From Candidatus Altarchaeum sp. (GTDB lineage: Archaea > Altiarchaeota > Altiarchaeia > Altiarchaeales > Altiarchaeaceae): 10,718 nt of DNA. The DNA is taken from positions 1 through 10,718 of the forward strand of contig JAGTWP010000045.1 in the NCBI GenBank assembly GCA_018260755.1. Direction: 5' to 3'. Below are positions 1 to 6,654 of the stretch, piece after piece. The notes under the pieces were generated by a model. The model had not been told where the DNA came from. It searched no databases and saw only the letters and a program-made list of their open reading frames with translations. A program made the translations under genes and the position numbers. Numbering within the stretch: position 1 is the stretch's first letter; each line of letters opens with the position of its first letter.

Positions 1-83
1 ACAAATTAATGAATACTAATAAGGTAAATAATAAATACAAATTAATGAATACCTATCAATGAATACCAATAAGGTAATAATAA
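1..83. repeat. Imperfect direct repeats in the spacer upstream of aIF2-beta
   Basis: The 16-mer ACAAATTAATGAATAC occurs at 1-16 and again at 37-52. A second element, AATGAATAC(T/C)AATAAGGTAA, occurs at 8-27 and 58-77. Together they make an interleaved, partly degenerate duplication of about 37-50 bases. No reading frame of interest crosses it. Other repeats in this window span the stop codon of the gene before them, so this one could be the same kind of event at the end of a gene lying left of the window. That is inference and cannot be tested here. Confidence 0.6.
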
Positions 84-111
84 TGTAAATTTAAATTTTA
101 ATTAAATTTTT

Positions 112-519
112 ATGGATGAATATGATTTAATGTTGGAAAGAGCAATTAAAAAACTCCCCCCCATGGCAACAAGACACCAGAGATTTGAAATTCCGAAAAT
201 ATCTTCGTTTATAGAGGGATCAAGAACAATAATAAAAAATTTAGGAGATATAGCAAACGCTTTGCATCGCCCGCAGGATGAAATTTTTACATTTTTACTT
301 AAAGAACTTGCGTCAAGAGGAGATATAGAAAAAGGAAGGGCAATAATTGAAAGACCTATGAAAGATGAGATGATAAACGACAAAATAAAAAAATACACGA
401 ATGAATTTGTATTGTGTAAGGAATGCGGAAAGCCGGACACGAAAATAGATATAATTGAAGGACATACTGCTTTGAGATGTATGGCGTGTGGTGCGTGGAG
501 ATTTGTCAGAAAGATATAA
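112..519 (+). CDS. eif2b: Translation initiation factor 2 subunit beta (aIF2-beta)
   Basis: This is the beta subunit of the heterotrimeric archaeal aIF2, which brings initiator Met-tRNA to the small ribosomal subunit with GTP. The 135 residues match the compact archaeal form, which lacks the long eukaryotic N-terminal extension. A short N-terminal helix (about 1-16) would contact the gamma subunit. The central alpha/beta domain includes KISSFIEGSRT (29-39) and RPQDEIFTFLLKEL (53-66). A C-terminal zinc ribbon has Cys102, Cys105, Cys123 and Cys126 in two CxxC pairs and ends in VRKI, as is usual in the family. The ATG at 112 is a natural family start. It has no Shine-Dalgarno and follows a very AT-rich stretch, so a leaderless transcript is likely. 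The gene is 69 bases ahead of PAN on the same strand. Its stop lies inside a 24-base tandem duplication. The gene symbol is the common database name. Confidence 0.95.
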   Translation: MDEYDLMLERAIKKLPPMATRHQRFEIPKISSFIEGSRTIIKNLGDIANALHRPQDEIFTFLLKELASRGDIEKGRAIIERPMKDEMINDKIKKYTNEFVLCKECGKPDTKIDIIEGHTALRCMACGAWRFVRKI

Positions 520-557
520 ATTAGATTTGTCAGAAAGATATAAATTAGATATAAATT
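499..557 (+). repeat. 24-bp tandem duplication spanning the aIF2-beta stop codon
   Basis: Copy 1 is 499-522 and copy 2 is 523-546, identical as read. A partial third copy (547-557, AGATATAAATT) matches the last 11 bases of the unit. Copy 1 encodes the last residues RFVRKI and the TAA stop. Because 24 is a multiple of three, copy 2 repeats this coding stretch and stop in the same frame just after the true stop. The duplication therefore leaves the protein unchanged. Confidence 0.85.
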
Positions 558-588
558 AAAATTTTGACTGAAAAATTTCATTTTTAAA

Positions 589-1773
589 ATGGAAAACAAT
601 TCTAATGTTAACCGAGGAATTAACCATGGAAATATATGCCTTTCCGGCAACGAAATTTCCCGGATTTTAGAGGAAAATATTATTTTACGGTTTGAAAATA
701 AGAAATTACAGGATGAAACAGGCATTCTGGCAGAGGAGATTAAAAAATTTAAAGATAATTCTCAAAAATATCCTTTTCCTGTTGCTAATGTCAAAGATGT
801 GCTTGAAGACGGAAGGGTTATTGTTACGATAAATTTCGGGAGCGAAATTGTTGTAACAAACAGATCTGACAAAAAAGTACAGATAACCGATAAAGTTGTG
901 CTGAGAAATGATTTCGGGACGATTACGGAAATTTTACCAAAGTCGCATCAAATTTCACTTATGAATATGGATGAAAAACCAGATATAACTTATGCAGATA
1001 TAGGTGGGTTGCAGGAACAAAAAAGAGCGATAAAAGAGGTTGTTGAACTGCCGCTGAAAAATCCGGAAATTTTCGGGAAAGTGGGAATAAGCCCTCCGAA
1101 AGGAGTTTTGCTTTATGGTCCTCCCGGAACAGGAAAGACCCTGCTTGCCAAAGCAGTAGCAAATGCTACCAATGCAAAATTTATAGAAGTTGTTGCTTCC
1201 GAATTAGCACAAAAATATCTCGGAGAAGGAAGTAAGTTAGTCAGGGAAATTTTCAGATACGCAAAAGAAAATGCTCCTGCCATAATATTTATTGACGAAA
1301 TTGACGGAATCGCACATTCGCGCTCGGGCGAGGTAGAGGGTGCGGACAGAGAGGTTCAGAGAACACTTACTCAATTACTTGCGGAAATGGACGGATTTAA
1401 ACCATTAGACAGAGTTAAGGTTATAGCAGCAACAAACAGGGTGGATATAGTTGATAACGCATTACTTCGTCCAGGGAGATTTGACCGGCTTATTGAAATT
1501 CCTCTCTGTGATTACGAAGGAAGAAAGGAAATTTTTGAAATATACCTGAATAAGATGAATATTCGGGATATAAATATTGATGAATTATCAAGGACGGAAA
1601 ATTTAAGTGGTGCACAAATAAAAGGAATATGCACGGAAGCGGGGCTGAACGCAATACGACAAAACAGAGACTATGTTGTTCGGGATGACTTTGCAAATGC
1701 AATTGAAAAGACAGAAAGCAGCAAAATGACAAATAAATTCGGTATTCCTGTTGTGCAGGAGTTGTATGTGTGA
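589..1773 (+). CDS. pan: Proteasome-activating nucleotidase (PAN), AAA+ ATPase
   Basis: PAN is the archaeal counterpart of the 26S proteasome Rpt ring. It unfolds substrates with ATP and feeds them into the 20S core. The 394 residues show the expected order: a coiled coil (about 22-60), an OB fold (about 62-125) and one AAA+ module (about 130-375). Visible motifs are Walker A GPPGTGKT (177-184), an aromatic pore loop KYLGEG (209-214), Walker B IIFIDEID (232-239) and the second region of homology from ATNR (281-284) to LRPGRFDR (293-300). The protein ends LYV (392-394), a complete HbYX motif of the kind that docks into the 20S alpha ring and opens its gate. This separates it from general CDC48/VAT-type ATPases. 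No proteasome core gene is in the window. The start ATG has no Shine-Dalgarno and follows an AAAAAT-TTC-ATTTTT inverted repeat (571-585). The last two codons and the stop lie in a tandem repeat. Confidence 0.93.
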   Translation: MENNSNVNRGINHGNICLSGNEISRILEENIILRFENKKLQDETGILAEEIKKFKDNSQKYPFPVANVKDVLEDGRVIVTINFGSEIVVTNRSDKKVQITDKVVLRNDFGTITEILPKSHQISLMNMDEKPDITYADIGGLQEQKRAIKEVVELPLKNPEIFGKVGISPPKGVLLYGPPGTGKTLLAKAVANATNAKFIEVVASELAQKYLGEGSKLVREIFRYAKENAPAIIFIDEIDGIAHSRSGEVEGADREVQRTLTQLLAEMDGFKPLDRVKVIAATNRVDIVDNALLRPGRFDRLIEIPLCDYEGRKEIFEIYLNKMNIRDINIDELSRTENLSGAQIKGICTEAGLNAIRQNRDYVVRDDFANAIEKTESSKMTNKFGIPVVQELYV

Positions 1774-1848
1774 AATATGTGTGAATGGTATGCGTGAAAT
1801 ATGTGTAAATGGTATGCGTGAAATATGTGTGAATGGTATGTGTGAAAT
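1765..1848 (+). repeat. 24-bp tandem repeat (3.5 copies) beginning at the HbYX tyrosine codon of PAN
   Basis: The units are 1765-1788, 1789-1812 and 1813-1836, with a half unit at 1837-1848. They differ only at a T/C and a G/A position. Each unit is itself made of two related 12-base halves, TATGTGTGAAAT and ATGTGTGAATGG. The first unit supplies Tyr393, Val394 and the TGA stop of PAN. Later copies repeat TATGYGTGA in the same frame. The array fills most of the 118-base gap before the HepT gene. The opposite-strand frame through the array reads a His/Thr/Tyr/Phe-rich peptide, which is a repeat artefact. Confidence 0.88.
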
Positions 1849-1891
1849 CTAATTCTGTAAATTTCAATAAATTTGAAAATTTAATTCAAAG

Positions 1892-2293
1892 ATGGACGAC
1901 GAAAGAAAAAACAGGTATAGAGATAAAATAAATTTTATAATAGAAAAGATTGAAAGCATACCTAAGACAAATTTTGATGACAATATTGTCAAAGATGCGG
2001 CATTTTATAAAATTCAAACTGCAATCGAATATGCTACCGATATTGCAGCAATGCTCGTCAGAGATTTAGGTAAAGATGTCGGAGACGATTATCATAATTT
2101 GGAAATACTGAAAGATGAGAATCTAATAGATAGAGAAATGTATGAGAAATTAAAAAAATTAAACGGGATGAGAAGTATAATTGTTCACAGATACAACAAG
2201 ATAGAGGAAGATCTCATATTTAACTACATTAATGAAATAAGAAAAATCATTTTTGATTTTATTGAAATTGTTGAAAATGTTATCCAAAGATAA
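1892..2293 (+). CDS. hepT: HepT-family ribonuclease toxin (HEPN, DUF86)
   Basis: This is a HEPN-superfamily toxin, an RNase that is normally neutralised by its partner MntA. The 133-residue protein is almost all helical, as expected. It carries the HEPN catalytic signature RX4HXY as RSIIVHRY, with Arg94, His99 and Tyr101. In characterised HepT/MntA pairs the tyrosine of this motif is the residue AMPylated by the antitoxin, so a complete motif here implies both an active toxin and a modifiable target. A second typical feature is YHNLEILKDENLID (67-80), followed by a helix leading to the catalytic motif. The start ATG at 1892 has no Shine-Dalgarno and lies just after an AT-rich inverted repeat (about 1859-1882). 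The 3' end overlaps the nucleotidyltransferase gene, so the two are co-transcribed. Family assignment is strong. Activity is inferred from the motif. Confidence 0.9.
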   Translation: MDDERKNRYRDKINFIIEKIESIPKTNFDDNIVKDAAFYKIQTAIEYATDIAAMLVRDLGKDVGDDYHNLEILKDENLIDREMYEKLKKLNGMRSIIVHRYNKIEEDLIFNYINEIRKIIFDFIEIVENVIQR

Positions 2294-2720
2294 GTCATTG
2301 GATGAAATAAAAAAGGATTTGAAAGAATTGGAATTGATGAAATTTGATGTCGCAGTATATGGCAGTTATGTTAAAGAAAAGAGTATAAGAGATATTGACA
2401 TTGCCGTAATAACAAAAATTAAAGACAAGGATGAAAATTTAAAAATATGGAAAGACCTTATCGGCAGGTTTCCTCCGCTCTATGACATAAAAATCTTTGA
2501 ACTTATGCCTTTGAATGTAAAAATTTCCATAATCAACAATTACAAAGTAATATTTGGGGATTCGCCTGACATTTCGGAATATTTTTATTTTGAGCGGAAA
2601 TTGTGGAACGACCAAAAATACAGGATAGAGGAAAACAGATTCAAAAGTTATAAAGAGAAAATTTGTGCAATGGAAAGATGGAAAAAATTGGGGGCTGAAA
2701 TGTTAAAGGTTAAAGATTAA
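2277..2720 (+). CDS. mntA: MntA-type minimal nucleotidyltransferase antitoxin
   Basis: This is the partner of HepT. MntA proteins are minimal nucleotidyltransferases that inactivate HepT by adding AMP to its tyrosine. The sequence shows the nucleotidyltransferase core: a Gly-Ser motif in VYGSYVKEKS, the metal-binding pair in RDIDIAV, and a likely third acidic residue in LYDIKIFEL. From the ATG at 2277 these are Gly29-Ser30, Asp39, Asp41 and Asp70 of 147 residues. The spacing is GSX8DXD, two residues shorter than the GSX10DXD usually quoted for the family. The reading frame also has an ATG at 2253, giving 155 residues and a 41-base overlap with hepT. I prefer 2277 (17-base overlap) because the extra residues encode a hydrophobic stretch that looks like hepT in another frame. 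A charged C-terminal region (about 100-147) follows the catalytic core. The stop lies in a 7-base tandem repeat. Confidence 0.85.
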   Translation: MLSKDKSLDEIKKDLKELELMKFDVAVYGSYVKEKSIRDIDIAVITKIKDKDENLKIWKDLIGRFPPLYDIKIFELMPLNVKISIINNYKVIFGDSPDISEYFYFERKLWNDQKYRIEENRFKSYKEKICAMERWKKLGAEMLKVKD

Positions 2721-2725
2721 AGATT
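2702..2725 (+). repeat. 7-bp tandem repeat spanning the mntA stop codon
   Basis: GTTAAAG (2702-2708), GTTAAAG (2709-2715) and ATTAAAG (2716-2722) follow one another, then a partial ATTAG. They cover the last codons of mntA (LKVKD) and its TAA stop at 2718-2720. The unit is not a multiple of three, so an added copy would change the C-terminal residues. Confidence 0.65.
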
Positions 2726-2822
2726 AGTAAAGGAGTGAATTTAAAATAGGTTAAATTTACATTTTAAAATTTAATTGTTTTCTAAATTAAGATAAGCAGA
2801 TAAGTCAAACAGGAAAATTTAA

Positions 2823-4226
2823 ATGGACAGAAAAATCATCGTGCTAAAATTCGGAGGATTTGCCGTTTCAACGGGAGAAAATATAAAGAGAATTTGTGCA
2901 ATAGTCAAAAAAGAAAGAGAAAAGCATAAAGTAGTTGTTACCGTATCGGCACTGTATGGAGTTACGGATAAACTTGTGGAAATTTCGGAAAAAATTTCAA
3001 ACCTTCCTGCAATAGCGGTTGAAGATGCGGCAAAAAATTTTTATGACGAAATACTCGCGCTGCACTGCAAAACAGCAAAAGAGTGTATCACAGATGAGAA
3101 AATTTTAAAAGAAGTTATCGAAAAAATAACTGCATTGCTTGAAAAATTAAGAATTACTTTGATTGGTGTCGGGTATCTGGAAGAAATTAATCCTAAATTT
3201 ATGGATTATGTCGTATCCTTCGGAGAAAAGATGTCTGTATATGTTATAAGCGGAGCATTGAAAGATGCAAACATAAAGGCAGTTCCATTGACGGGCTATG
3301 AGGCGGGAATTATTACTGATTCAAATTTTTCACACGCAAAACCGCTGCCAATAATTAACGAAACAATAAGGAAAAATTTAATGCCTCTGATAGAAGAAAA
3401 TAATGTTCCGGTCGTTGCGGGTTTTATTTCTGCGGATATAAAAGGAACTGCAACTACATTGGGAAGAGGTGGTTCTGATTATACTGCTGCATTACTCGCG
3501 AAACACCTGGATGCCGTTGAAGTTCAAATCATAAAAGATGTTGAAGGTGTATTGTCAGCAGACCCGAAAATTGTTCCGAATGCAAAACTCTTGAAGGAAT
3601 TGTCTTATGCGGAAGCAATGGATTTGGCATTATTCGGAGCAAAGGTTATGTACTCAAAGATGATAGAGCCGGCAATGGATGCAAAAATCCCAGTCAGGGT
3701 TAAAAGTATATTCAAACCGGATGATGAGGGAACTGTAATTGTCAAAAATGAAGAAATTATTGACAGAATAGTCAAGGCAGTTACGATGATGAAGGATATT
3801 ACAGTAGTAAATATTAAAGGTGTAGGAATGGCAGAAACACCTGGAATTATTGGAAAAATTTTTTCCGAACTGGGAAATAAAGGAATAAATATTGTAATGG
3901 TATCCGGCTCATCCGAATCAAATTTATCCATAGTTGTAAAAAAAAGTGATGTTGGAAGGACATTGGAGATAATAAATCAGGCCTCAAACTCAGGGGTGAG
4001 AAAGGTTGAAGTAATGGAAAATGTCAGGATTATTGCAGTAATTGGTGCTGGTATGGCAGGGAGCAGAGGTGTTGCGGCAAAGATATTTAAAATAGTTGCG
4101 GACAATGATGCGAGCATAATTATGATTGCACAGGGTTCATCGGAAGTTAATATATCCTTTGTCGTTGAAGAAAAATTTAGCGAAGATATAGTTAAGGCAA
4201 TACATAGAGAATTTGTGGAAAAGTGA
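2823..4226 (+). CDS. lysC: Aspartate kinase (aspartokinase) with two C-terminal ACT domains
   Basis: Aspartokinase phosphorylates L-aspartate to beta-aspartyl phosphate, the first step towards lysine, threonine and methionine. At 467 residues it is the monofunctional form with no homoserine dehydrogenase fusion. The amino-acid kinase domain (about 1-310) has KFGG (9-12), VSALYGVTD (41-49), SFGEKMS (132-138), the nucleotide loop TTLGRGGSDYTA (211-222) and KDVEGVLSADPK (238-249). Two ACT regulatory domains follow at about 318-385 and 400-465. Each contains the usual Ser-rich ligand loop: SGSSESNLS (361-369) and QGSSEVNIS (437-445). Feedback control by lysine or threonine is therefore likely. 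One oddity is KFGGFAV, where the family typically has KFGGTSV. The gene stands alone, with none of the later pathway genes beside it. A weak CAGGA lies about 13 bases before the ATG but is too poor to call a Shine-Dalgarno. Confidence 0.95.
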   Translation: MDRKIIVLKFGGFAVSTGENIKRICAIVKKEREKHKVVVTVSALYGVTDKLVEISEKISNLPAIAVEDAAKNFYDEILALHCKTAKECITDEKILKEVIEKITALLEKLRITLIGVGYLEEINPKFMDYVVSFGEKMSVYVISGALKDANIKAVPLTGYEAGIITDSNFSHAKPLPIINETIRKNLMPLIEENNVPVVAGFISADIKGTATTLGRGGSDYTAALLAKHLDAVEVQIIKDVEGVLSADPKIVPNAKLLKELSYAEAMDLALFGAKVMYSKMIEPAMDAKIPVRVKSIFKPDDEGTVIVKNEEIIDRIVKAVTMMKDITVVNIKGVGMAETPGIIGKIFSELGNKGINIVMVSGSSESNLSIVVKKSDVGRTLEIINQASNSGVRKVEVMENVRIIAVIGAGMAGSRGVAAKIFKIVADNDASIIMIAQGSSEVNISFVVEEKFSEDIVKAIHREFVEK

Positions 4227-4335
4227 AAAAAAGTAGGCAAATTTTATCCTTACTTCAGAAAAATCAGAGACATTATGGAAATTTGTGCGGAATTATCAAG
4301 ATTTGTGTGCTCCATAAAAGAAAAAAGTAGGGGAT

Positions 4336-4425
4336 AAATGCCAAATTAATGGCAAGTTAAATGCCAAATTAAGTGGCAAGAAATTGCAAATTAAGTGGCA
4401 AGAAATGCCAAATTAATGGCAAGTT
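4336..4425 (+). repeat. Four tandem 22-23-bp repeats, most of which can form a hairpin
   Basis: The units lie at 4336-4358, 4359-4380, 4381-4402 and 4403-4425. Their shared core is TGCCAAATTAA(G)TGGCA. TGCCA and TGGCA are inverted complements around an AATTAA loop, so units 1, 2 and 4 can each form a 5-bp hairpin. Unit 3 has TTGCA in place of TGCCA, which weakens its left arm. The first and fourth units are identical, and units 2 and 3 carry an extra G before TGGCA. The array starts 110 bases after the lysC stop, so it is not a stop-spanning repeat like the others. Confidence 0.8.
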
Positions 4426-4519
4426 AAATGAAATTTTTATCAAATATTAAATATTCCTTTTGACACATTTAATAAACAAATTAAAAAACAGAGCAAAATC
4501 AACAATTGTAAAAAATAAG

Positions 4520-4561
4520 TTCGCTTCGCCCTCATTTAAAAATGTTTCAAGCATTTTTAAA
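4520..4561 (+). repeat. Dispersed hairpin element, divergent copy
   Basis: The head GTTCGCTTCGCCCTC (4520-4533 region) resembles the CTCACTTCGTTCG head of the copies near 7341, 9923 and 9985. It is followed by a perfect 10-bp inverted repeat, TTTAAAAATG (4535-4544) with CATTTTTAAA (4552-4561), around a 7-base loop. Membership in the same family is inferred from the shared layout of a GC-containing head followed by an AT hairpin. The head sequence is only partly conserved. Confidence 0.5.
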
Positions 4562-4587
4562 GATTAAAATCACATAAATTTTAGTAT

Positions 4588-4611
4588 ATTTTTTAAACAA
4601 ATTTAAAAAAT
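4588..4611. repeat. Perfect inverted repeat just upstream of the IPP isomerase start
   Basis: ATTTTTTAAA (4588-4597) and TTTAAAAAAT (4602-4611) are exact inverted complements around a CAAA loop. The element ends 10 bases before the ATG at 4622. It lies just downstream of a TATA-like stretch (4581-4592). It could be a regulator-binding site near the transcription start, or a headless relative of the dispersed hairpins. In such AT-rich DNA a chance palindrome is also possible. Confidence 0.5.
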
Positions 4612-4621
4612 CACCAAAGAA

Positions 4622-5665
4622 ATGGAAAACAACAATTCAAGAAAAAAGGAACACATAAGACATGCTTTACATGACAAAGTAGAGTATGGAAGTGCTGGAT
4701 TTGAGAAAATTTTGTTAAAGCACAAATCACTTCCTGAAATTGATTTTGATGAAATAGATTTAAATGTAAATTTTCTTGGAAAACAACTAAAATTTCCTAT
4801 AATAATTGAAGCAATTACAGGGGGCTTTGACGAAGGTGGAAAAATCAATGAAATTTTATCAGAAATTGCCTCTGAATTTGGAATCGGATTTATGGTTGGA
4901 AGTCAAAGACCTATGATAGAAAATCCTGCCTTGTCAGAGACCTATAAAATTTCCGGGCATCCGCCGGTTATCATAAGTAATATCGGTGCGGTTCAGCTAA
5001 ATTATGGAATAACTTATGAAAATATTGCAAACATAGTTCGATACATTAAGGCGGATGCCATTGCTTTTCACCTGAATCCTTTGCAGGAATGTTTTCAGCC
5101 CGCAGGAAACAGAAATTTTAAAAATTTAAAGAAAAAAATAAATGAAATTTCATCAAAGCTAAGAATCGCTGGGATAAAGGTTATTGTAAAAGAGGTGGGA
5201 ACGGGCTTAAATTATGATGATGTGAAGGATTTGGATGCGGATTGTCTTGATGTTGCTGGTTTTGGTGGAACAAACTGGGCGATAATTGAAGGAAAAAGGG
5301 CAGACAAACAGGCACAAAATTTTTACAATTGGGGAATCCCTACTGTTGAGTCCATCCGAAACATCATATCTTTAAAGGATAAAAGAAATTTGGAAATTAT
5401 TGCAAGTGGTGGGATAAGAAATGGTATTGATGCGGCAAAGTGTTTTGCATTGGGTGCAGATGTCGTTGGAATGGCTCTGCCATTTTTAAAGGAAATTTAT
5501 AAAGATGATAAAGGAGAAATTTCGGAAAATATAAACAAAGAAAGGGCAAAACAAAATTTACAAAAATTTTTAAATAAATTTATTGAAGAGTTGAAACCCG
5601 CATTATTTCTGACCGGAAGTAAGAATATTAAGGAAATAAATGAAAAATATTCTATGAATGACTAA
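4622..5665 (+). CDS. fni: Isopentenyl-diphosphate delta-isomerase, type 2 (FMN-dependent)
   Basis: This enzyme interconverts isopentenyl and dimethylallyl diphosphate, supplying the primer for archaeal isoprenoid ether lipids. Type 2 enzymes are cytosolic TIM-barrel flavoproteins that use reduced FMN. The 347 residues match family length. The motifs run in order: RKKEHIRHAL (7-16), a substrate-binding start; EAITGG (63-68); GSQR (93-96); SNIGAVQL (119-126); HLNPLQE (150-156), whose Gln155 corresponds to the conserved catalytic glutamine; KEVGTGL (190-196); VAGFGGTNW (211-219); ASGGIRNG (261-268), an FMN phosphate loop; and GADVVGMA (278-285). All the landmarks I know are present, so it should be active. 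The gene stands alone, with no mevalonate-pathway gene adjacent. No Shine-Dalgarno precedes the ATG. The last codons and stop form the first copy of a 35-bp tandem array. Confidence 0.94.
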   Translation: MENNNSRKKEHIRHALHDKVEYGSAGFEKILLKHKSLPEIDFDEIDLNVNFLGKQLKFPIIIEAITGGFDEGGKINEILSEIASEFGIGFMVGSQRPMIENPALSETYKISGHPPVIISNIGAVQLNYGITYENIANIVRYIKADAIAFHLNPLQECFQPAGNRNFKNLKKKINEISSKLRIAGIKVIVKEVGTGLNYDDVKDLDADCLDVAGFGGTNWAIIEGKRADKQAQNFYNWGIPTVESIRNIISLKDKRNLEIIASGGIRNGIDAAKCFALGADVVGMALPFLKEIYKDDKGEISENINKERAKQNLQKFLNKFIEELKPALFLTGSKNIKEINEKYSMND

Positions 5666-5750
5666 ATGAAATAAATGAAAAATATTCTATGAATGACTAA
5701 ATGAAATAAATGAAAAATATTCTATGAATGACTAAATGAAATAAATGAAA
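5633..5750 (+). repeat. 35-bp tandem array (3.4 copies) starting inside the IPP isomerase 3' end
   Basis: Identical units lie at 5633-5667, 5668-5702 and 5703-5737, followed by 13 bases of a fourth (5738-5750). The first unit encodes the last residues EINEKYSMND and the TAA stop. The unit length is not a multiple of three, so the later copies are frame-shifted relative to each other. The three full copies are exact as read, which suggests recent duplication or ongoing slippage. The array fills most of the spacer between two converging genes. Confidence 0.92.
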
Positions 5751-5752
5751 TG

Positions 5753-5773
5753 CGCAAAATTCTTCTGTTTGCG
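5753..5773. terminator. Possible hairpin terminator between converging genes
   Basis: CGCAAA (5753-5758) pairs with TTTGCG (5768-5773) across a 9-base loop. A smaller GCGT/ACGC pair at 5771-5774 and 5782-5785 overlaps its right arm. It sits just after the 35-bp array, between the isomerase gene on the plus strand and the small coiled-coil gene on the minus strand. It is one of the few GC-containing hairpins in the spacers. Archaeal terminators are mostly T-rich tracts rather than hairpins, so the function is a guess. Confidence 0.3.
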
Positions 5774-5785
5774 TAAATTTCACGC

Positions 5786-6019
5786 TTATATGTATCCTTT
5801 TATATTCTTATGCGAAGGGAGTATTCCTGTAATGTTATTACCTTCGGGTTCCGGTGTTGAAGTATCATCACCTTCGTAATCATCTTCATCTTCAACATCT
5901 TCGGAAATGGAAATCATCGCGTTTTCTATATTATTTAATTTTTCTTCCATGTTTTTTAGTCGTTTATCTATTCCGTCAAGTTTATTTATGACCTTCTTTT
6001 GAAATTCTTCTTCTTTCAT
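5786..6019 (-). CDS. Small acidic coiled-coil protein of unknown function
   Basis: I do not recognise a family. The 77 residues begin with a charged helix rich in heptad-spaced Leu/Ile/Met (about 4-40: VINKLDGIDKRLKNMEEKL and so on), which should form a short coiled coil, probably dimeric or trimeric. A very acidic stretch, EDVEDEDDYEGDD (40-52), follows, then a Pro/Gly-containing tail ending KNIKGYI. There is no membrane segment or signal peptide. The gene lies 92 bases downstream of the arginine decarboxylase gene on the same strand and may share its transcript. The clear heptad pattern, the ATG start and the lack of any competing frame support a real gene, but it could be lineage-specific. 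Confidence 0.6.
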   Translation of the reverse strand: MKEEEFQKKVINKLDGIDKRLKNMEEKLNNIENAMISISEDVEDEDDYEGDDTSTPEPEGNNITGILPSHKNIKGYI

Positions 6020-6111
6020 TTTTTAGATTTTATTTGTTTAAGTTACAAAAAATTTTAAGTTAAAAAATTTAATAAAATTTGGTATTTCTGATATAAATTT
6101 TACCTGACAAA

Positions 6112-6654
6112 TTACGGAACAAATACCGCCGCAGCAAGGACAGTTGTCCATAATCCATTCTTGTCTACCTTTGTCGATTGTGTAATGTTTGTTGTCTTTA
6201 CAATTTTTCCGCTCATTTTCCATATTTCCTTCTTCTCGTCGTAATTTTTATTTACATCAAACTCAATTCCCAACGTTGAAGCAAGCATTGATGCGGCAAG
6301 ATCTTCTGCATAATCTCCTGCGGATTCATCGGTTTGTCCGAAAGAATGATGCTCGCTTAAATAACCATAAGTTGTGCGTTCGGTTGGAACCGCGCATCCG
6401 ACAGAAGTAGCAATCATTCTGTTCGGTTCGTTGGAAGAATTTCTGGACATTACTACAAAAACAATTTGTCCGGGCATTAACTCCTTTAAACCATCTTCCT
6501 TTGGAACAATTTTGCACTTTGGTGGCAATATACTTGACACAAGAACTAAATTAAATTTTTCTATGCCTGCATCCCGTAATGCCGCTTCAAAAGATGCGAG
6601 CTGTTCTTTATGCTTTCCGACACCTTTGGTAAAAAATACTTTTTTAGGTACCAA
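6112..6654 (-). CDS. pdaD: Pyruvoyl-dependent arginine decarboxylase
   Basis: The enzyme decarboxylates L-arginine to agmatine, the first step of polyamine synthesis in many archaea. It is made as a proenzyme that cleaves itself between two serines, converting the second into the pyruvoyl cofactor at the start of the alpha chain. The site is visible as LVSSILPP, with cleavage expected between Ser40 and Ser41. This would give a beta chain of about 40 residues and an alpha chain of about 140. Other family stretches are [11 protein letters not shown] (61-71), [13 protein letters not shown] (96-108), which likely carries the catalytic Glu, [12 protein letters not shown] (112-123), and a C-terminal [13 protein letters not shown] (166-178). 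The start is TTG at 6654: an in-frame TAA lies a few codons upstream, and the N-terminus [12 protein letters not shown] is as I remember it in homologues. No agmatinase gene is adjacent. Confidence 0.93.
   Translation of the reverse strand: MVPKKVFFTKGVGKHKEQLASFEAALRDAGIEKFNLVLVSSILPPKCKIVPKEDGLKELMPGQIVFVVMSRNSSNEPNRMIATSVGCAVPTERTTYGYLSEHHSFGQTDESAGDYAEDLAASMLASTLGIEFDVNKNYDEKKEIWKMSGKIVKTTNITQSTKVDKNGLWTTVLAAAVFVP

Larger units (their letters stand above)
4227..4621. other. 395-bp non-coding gap between lysC and the IPP isomerase gene
   Basis: I see no convincing gene on either strand. The left part (4227-4335) contains two AAAAAAGTAGG-type runs, near 4226 and 4321, and no clear structure. 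The centre holds a four-copy hairpin repeat (4336-4425). The right part holds a CTTCG-headed hairpin (4520-4561) and a perfect 10-bp inverted repeat just before the isomerase ATG (4588-4611). A candidate TATA-like TTAGTATATTTT lies at 4581-4592. No tRNA, CRISPR or riboswitch pattern was recognised. Confidence 0.6.

Noticed and set aside
102-725. 207-residue open frame on the minus strand over aIF2-beta
   Set aside because: It is antisense to a strongly recognised gene and reads low-complexity Ile/Phe/Ser/Leu sequence with no family pattern.
1490-1867. Minus-strand frame with a repeating His-Thr-Tyr-Phe pattern
   Set aside because: The pattern is only the antisense translation of the 24-bp tandem array after PAN, and the rest is antisense to the AAA+ domain.
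3605-4240. Two minus-strand frames of 108 and 87 residues under lysC
   Set aside because: Both are antisense shadows of the aspartokinase ACT domains.
4336-5750. Possible CRISPR arrays at 4336-4425 and 5633-5750
   Set aside because: The repeats are directly abutting with no unique spacers between them, so they are simple tandem arrays.
6038-6223. Minus-strand frame with [12 protein letters not shown], resembling a metal-binding cluster
   Set aside because: It overlaps the conserved 3' end of the arginine decarboxylase gene in another frame. The Cys-rich stretch comes from the codons of the Ala-rich decarboxylase C-terminus.
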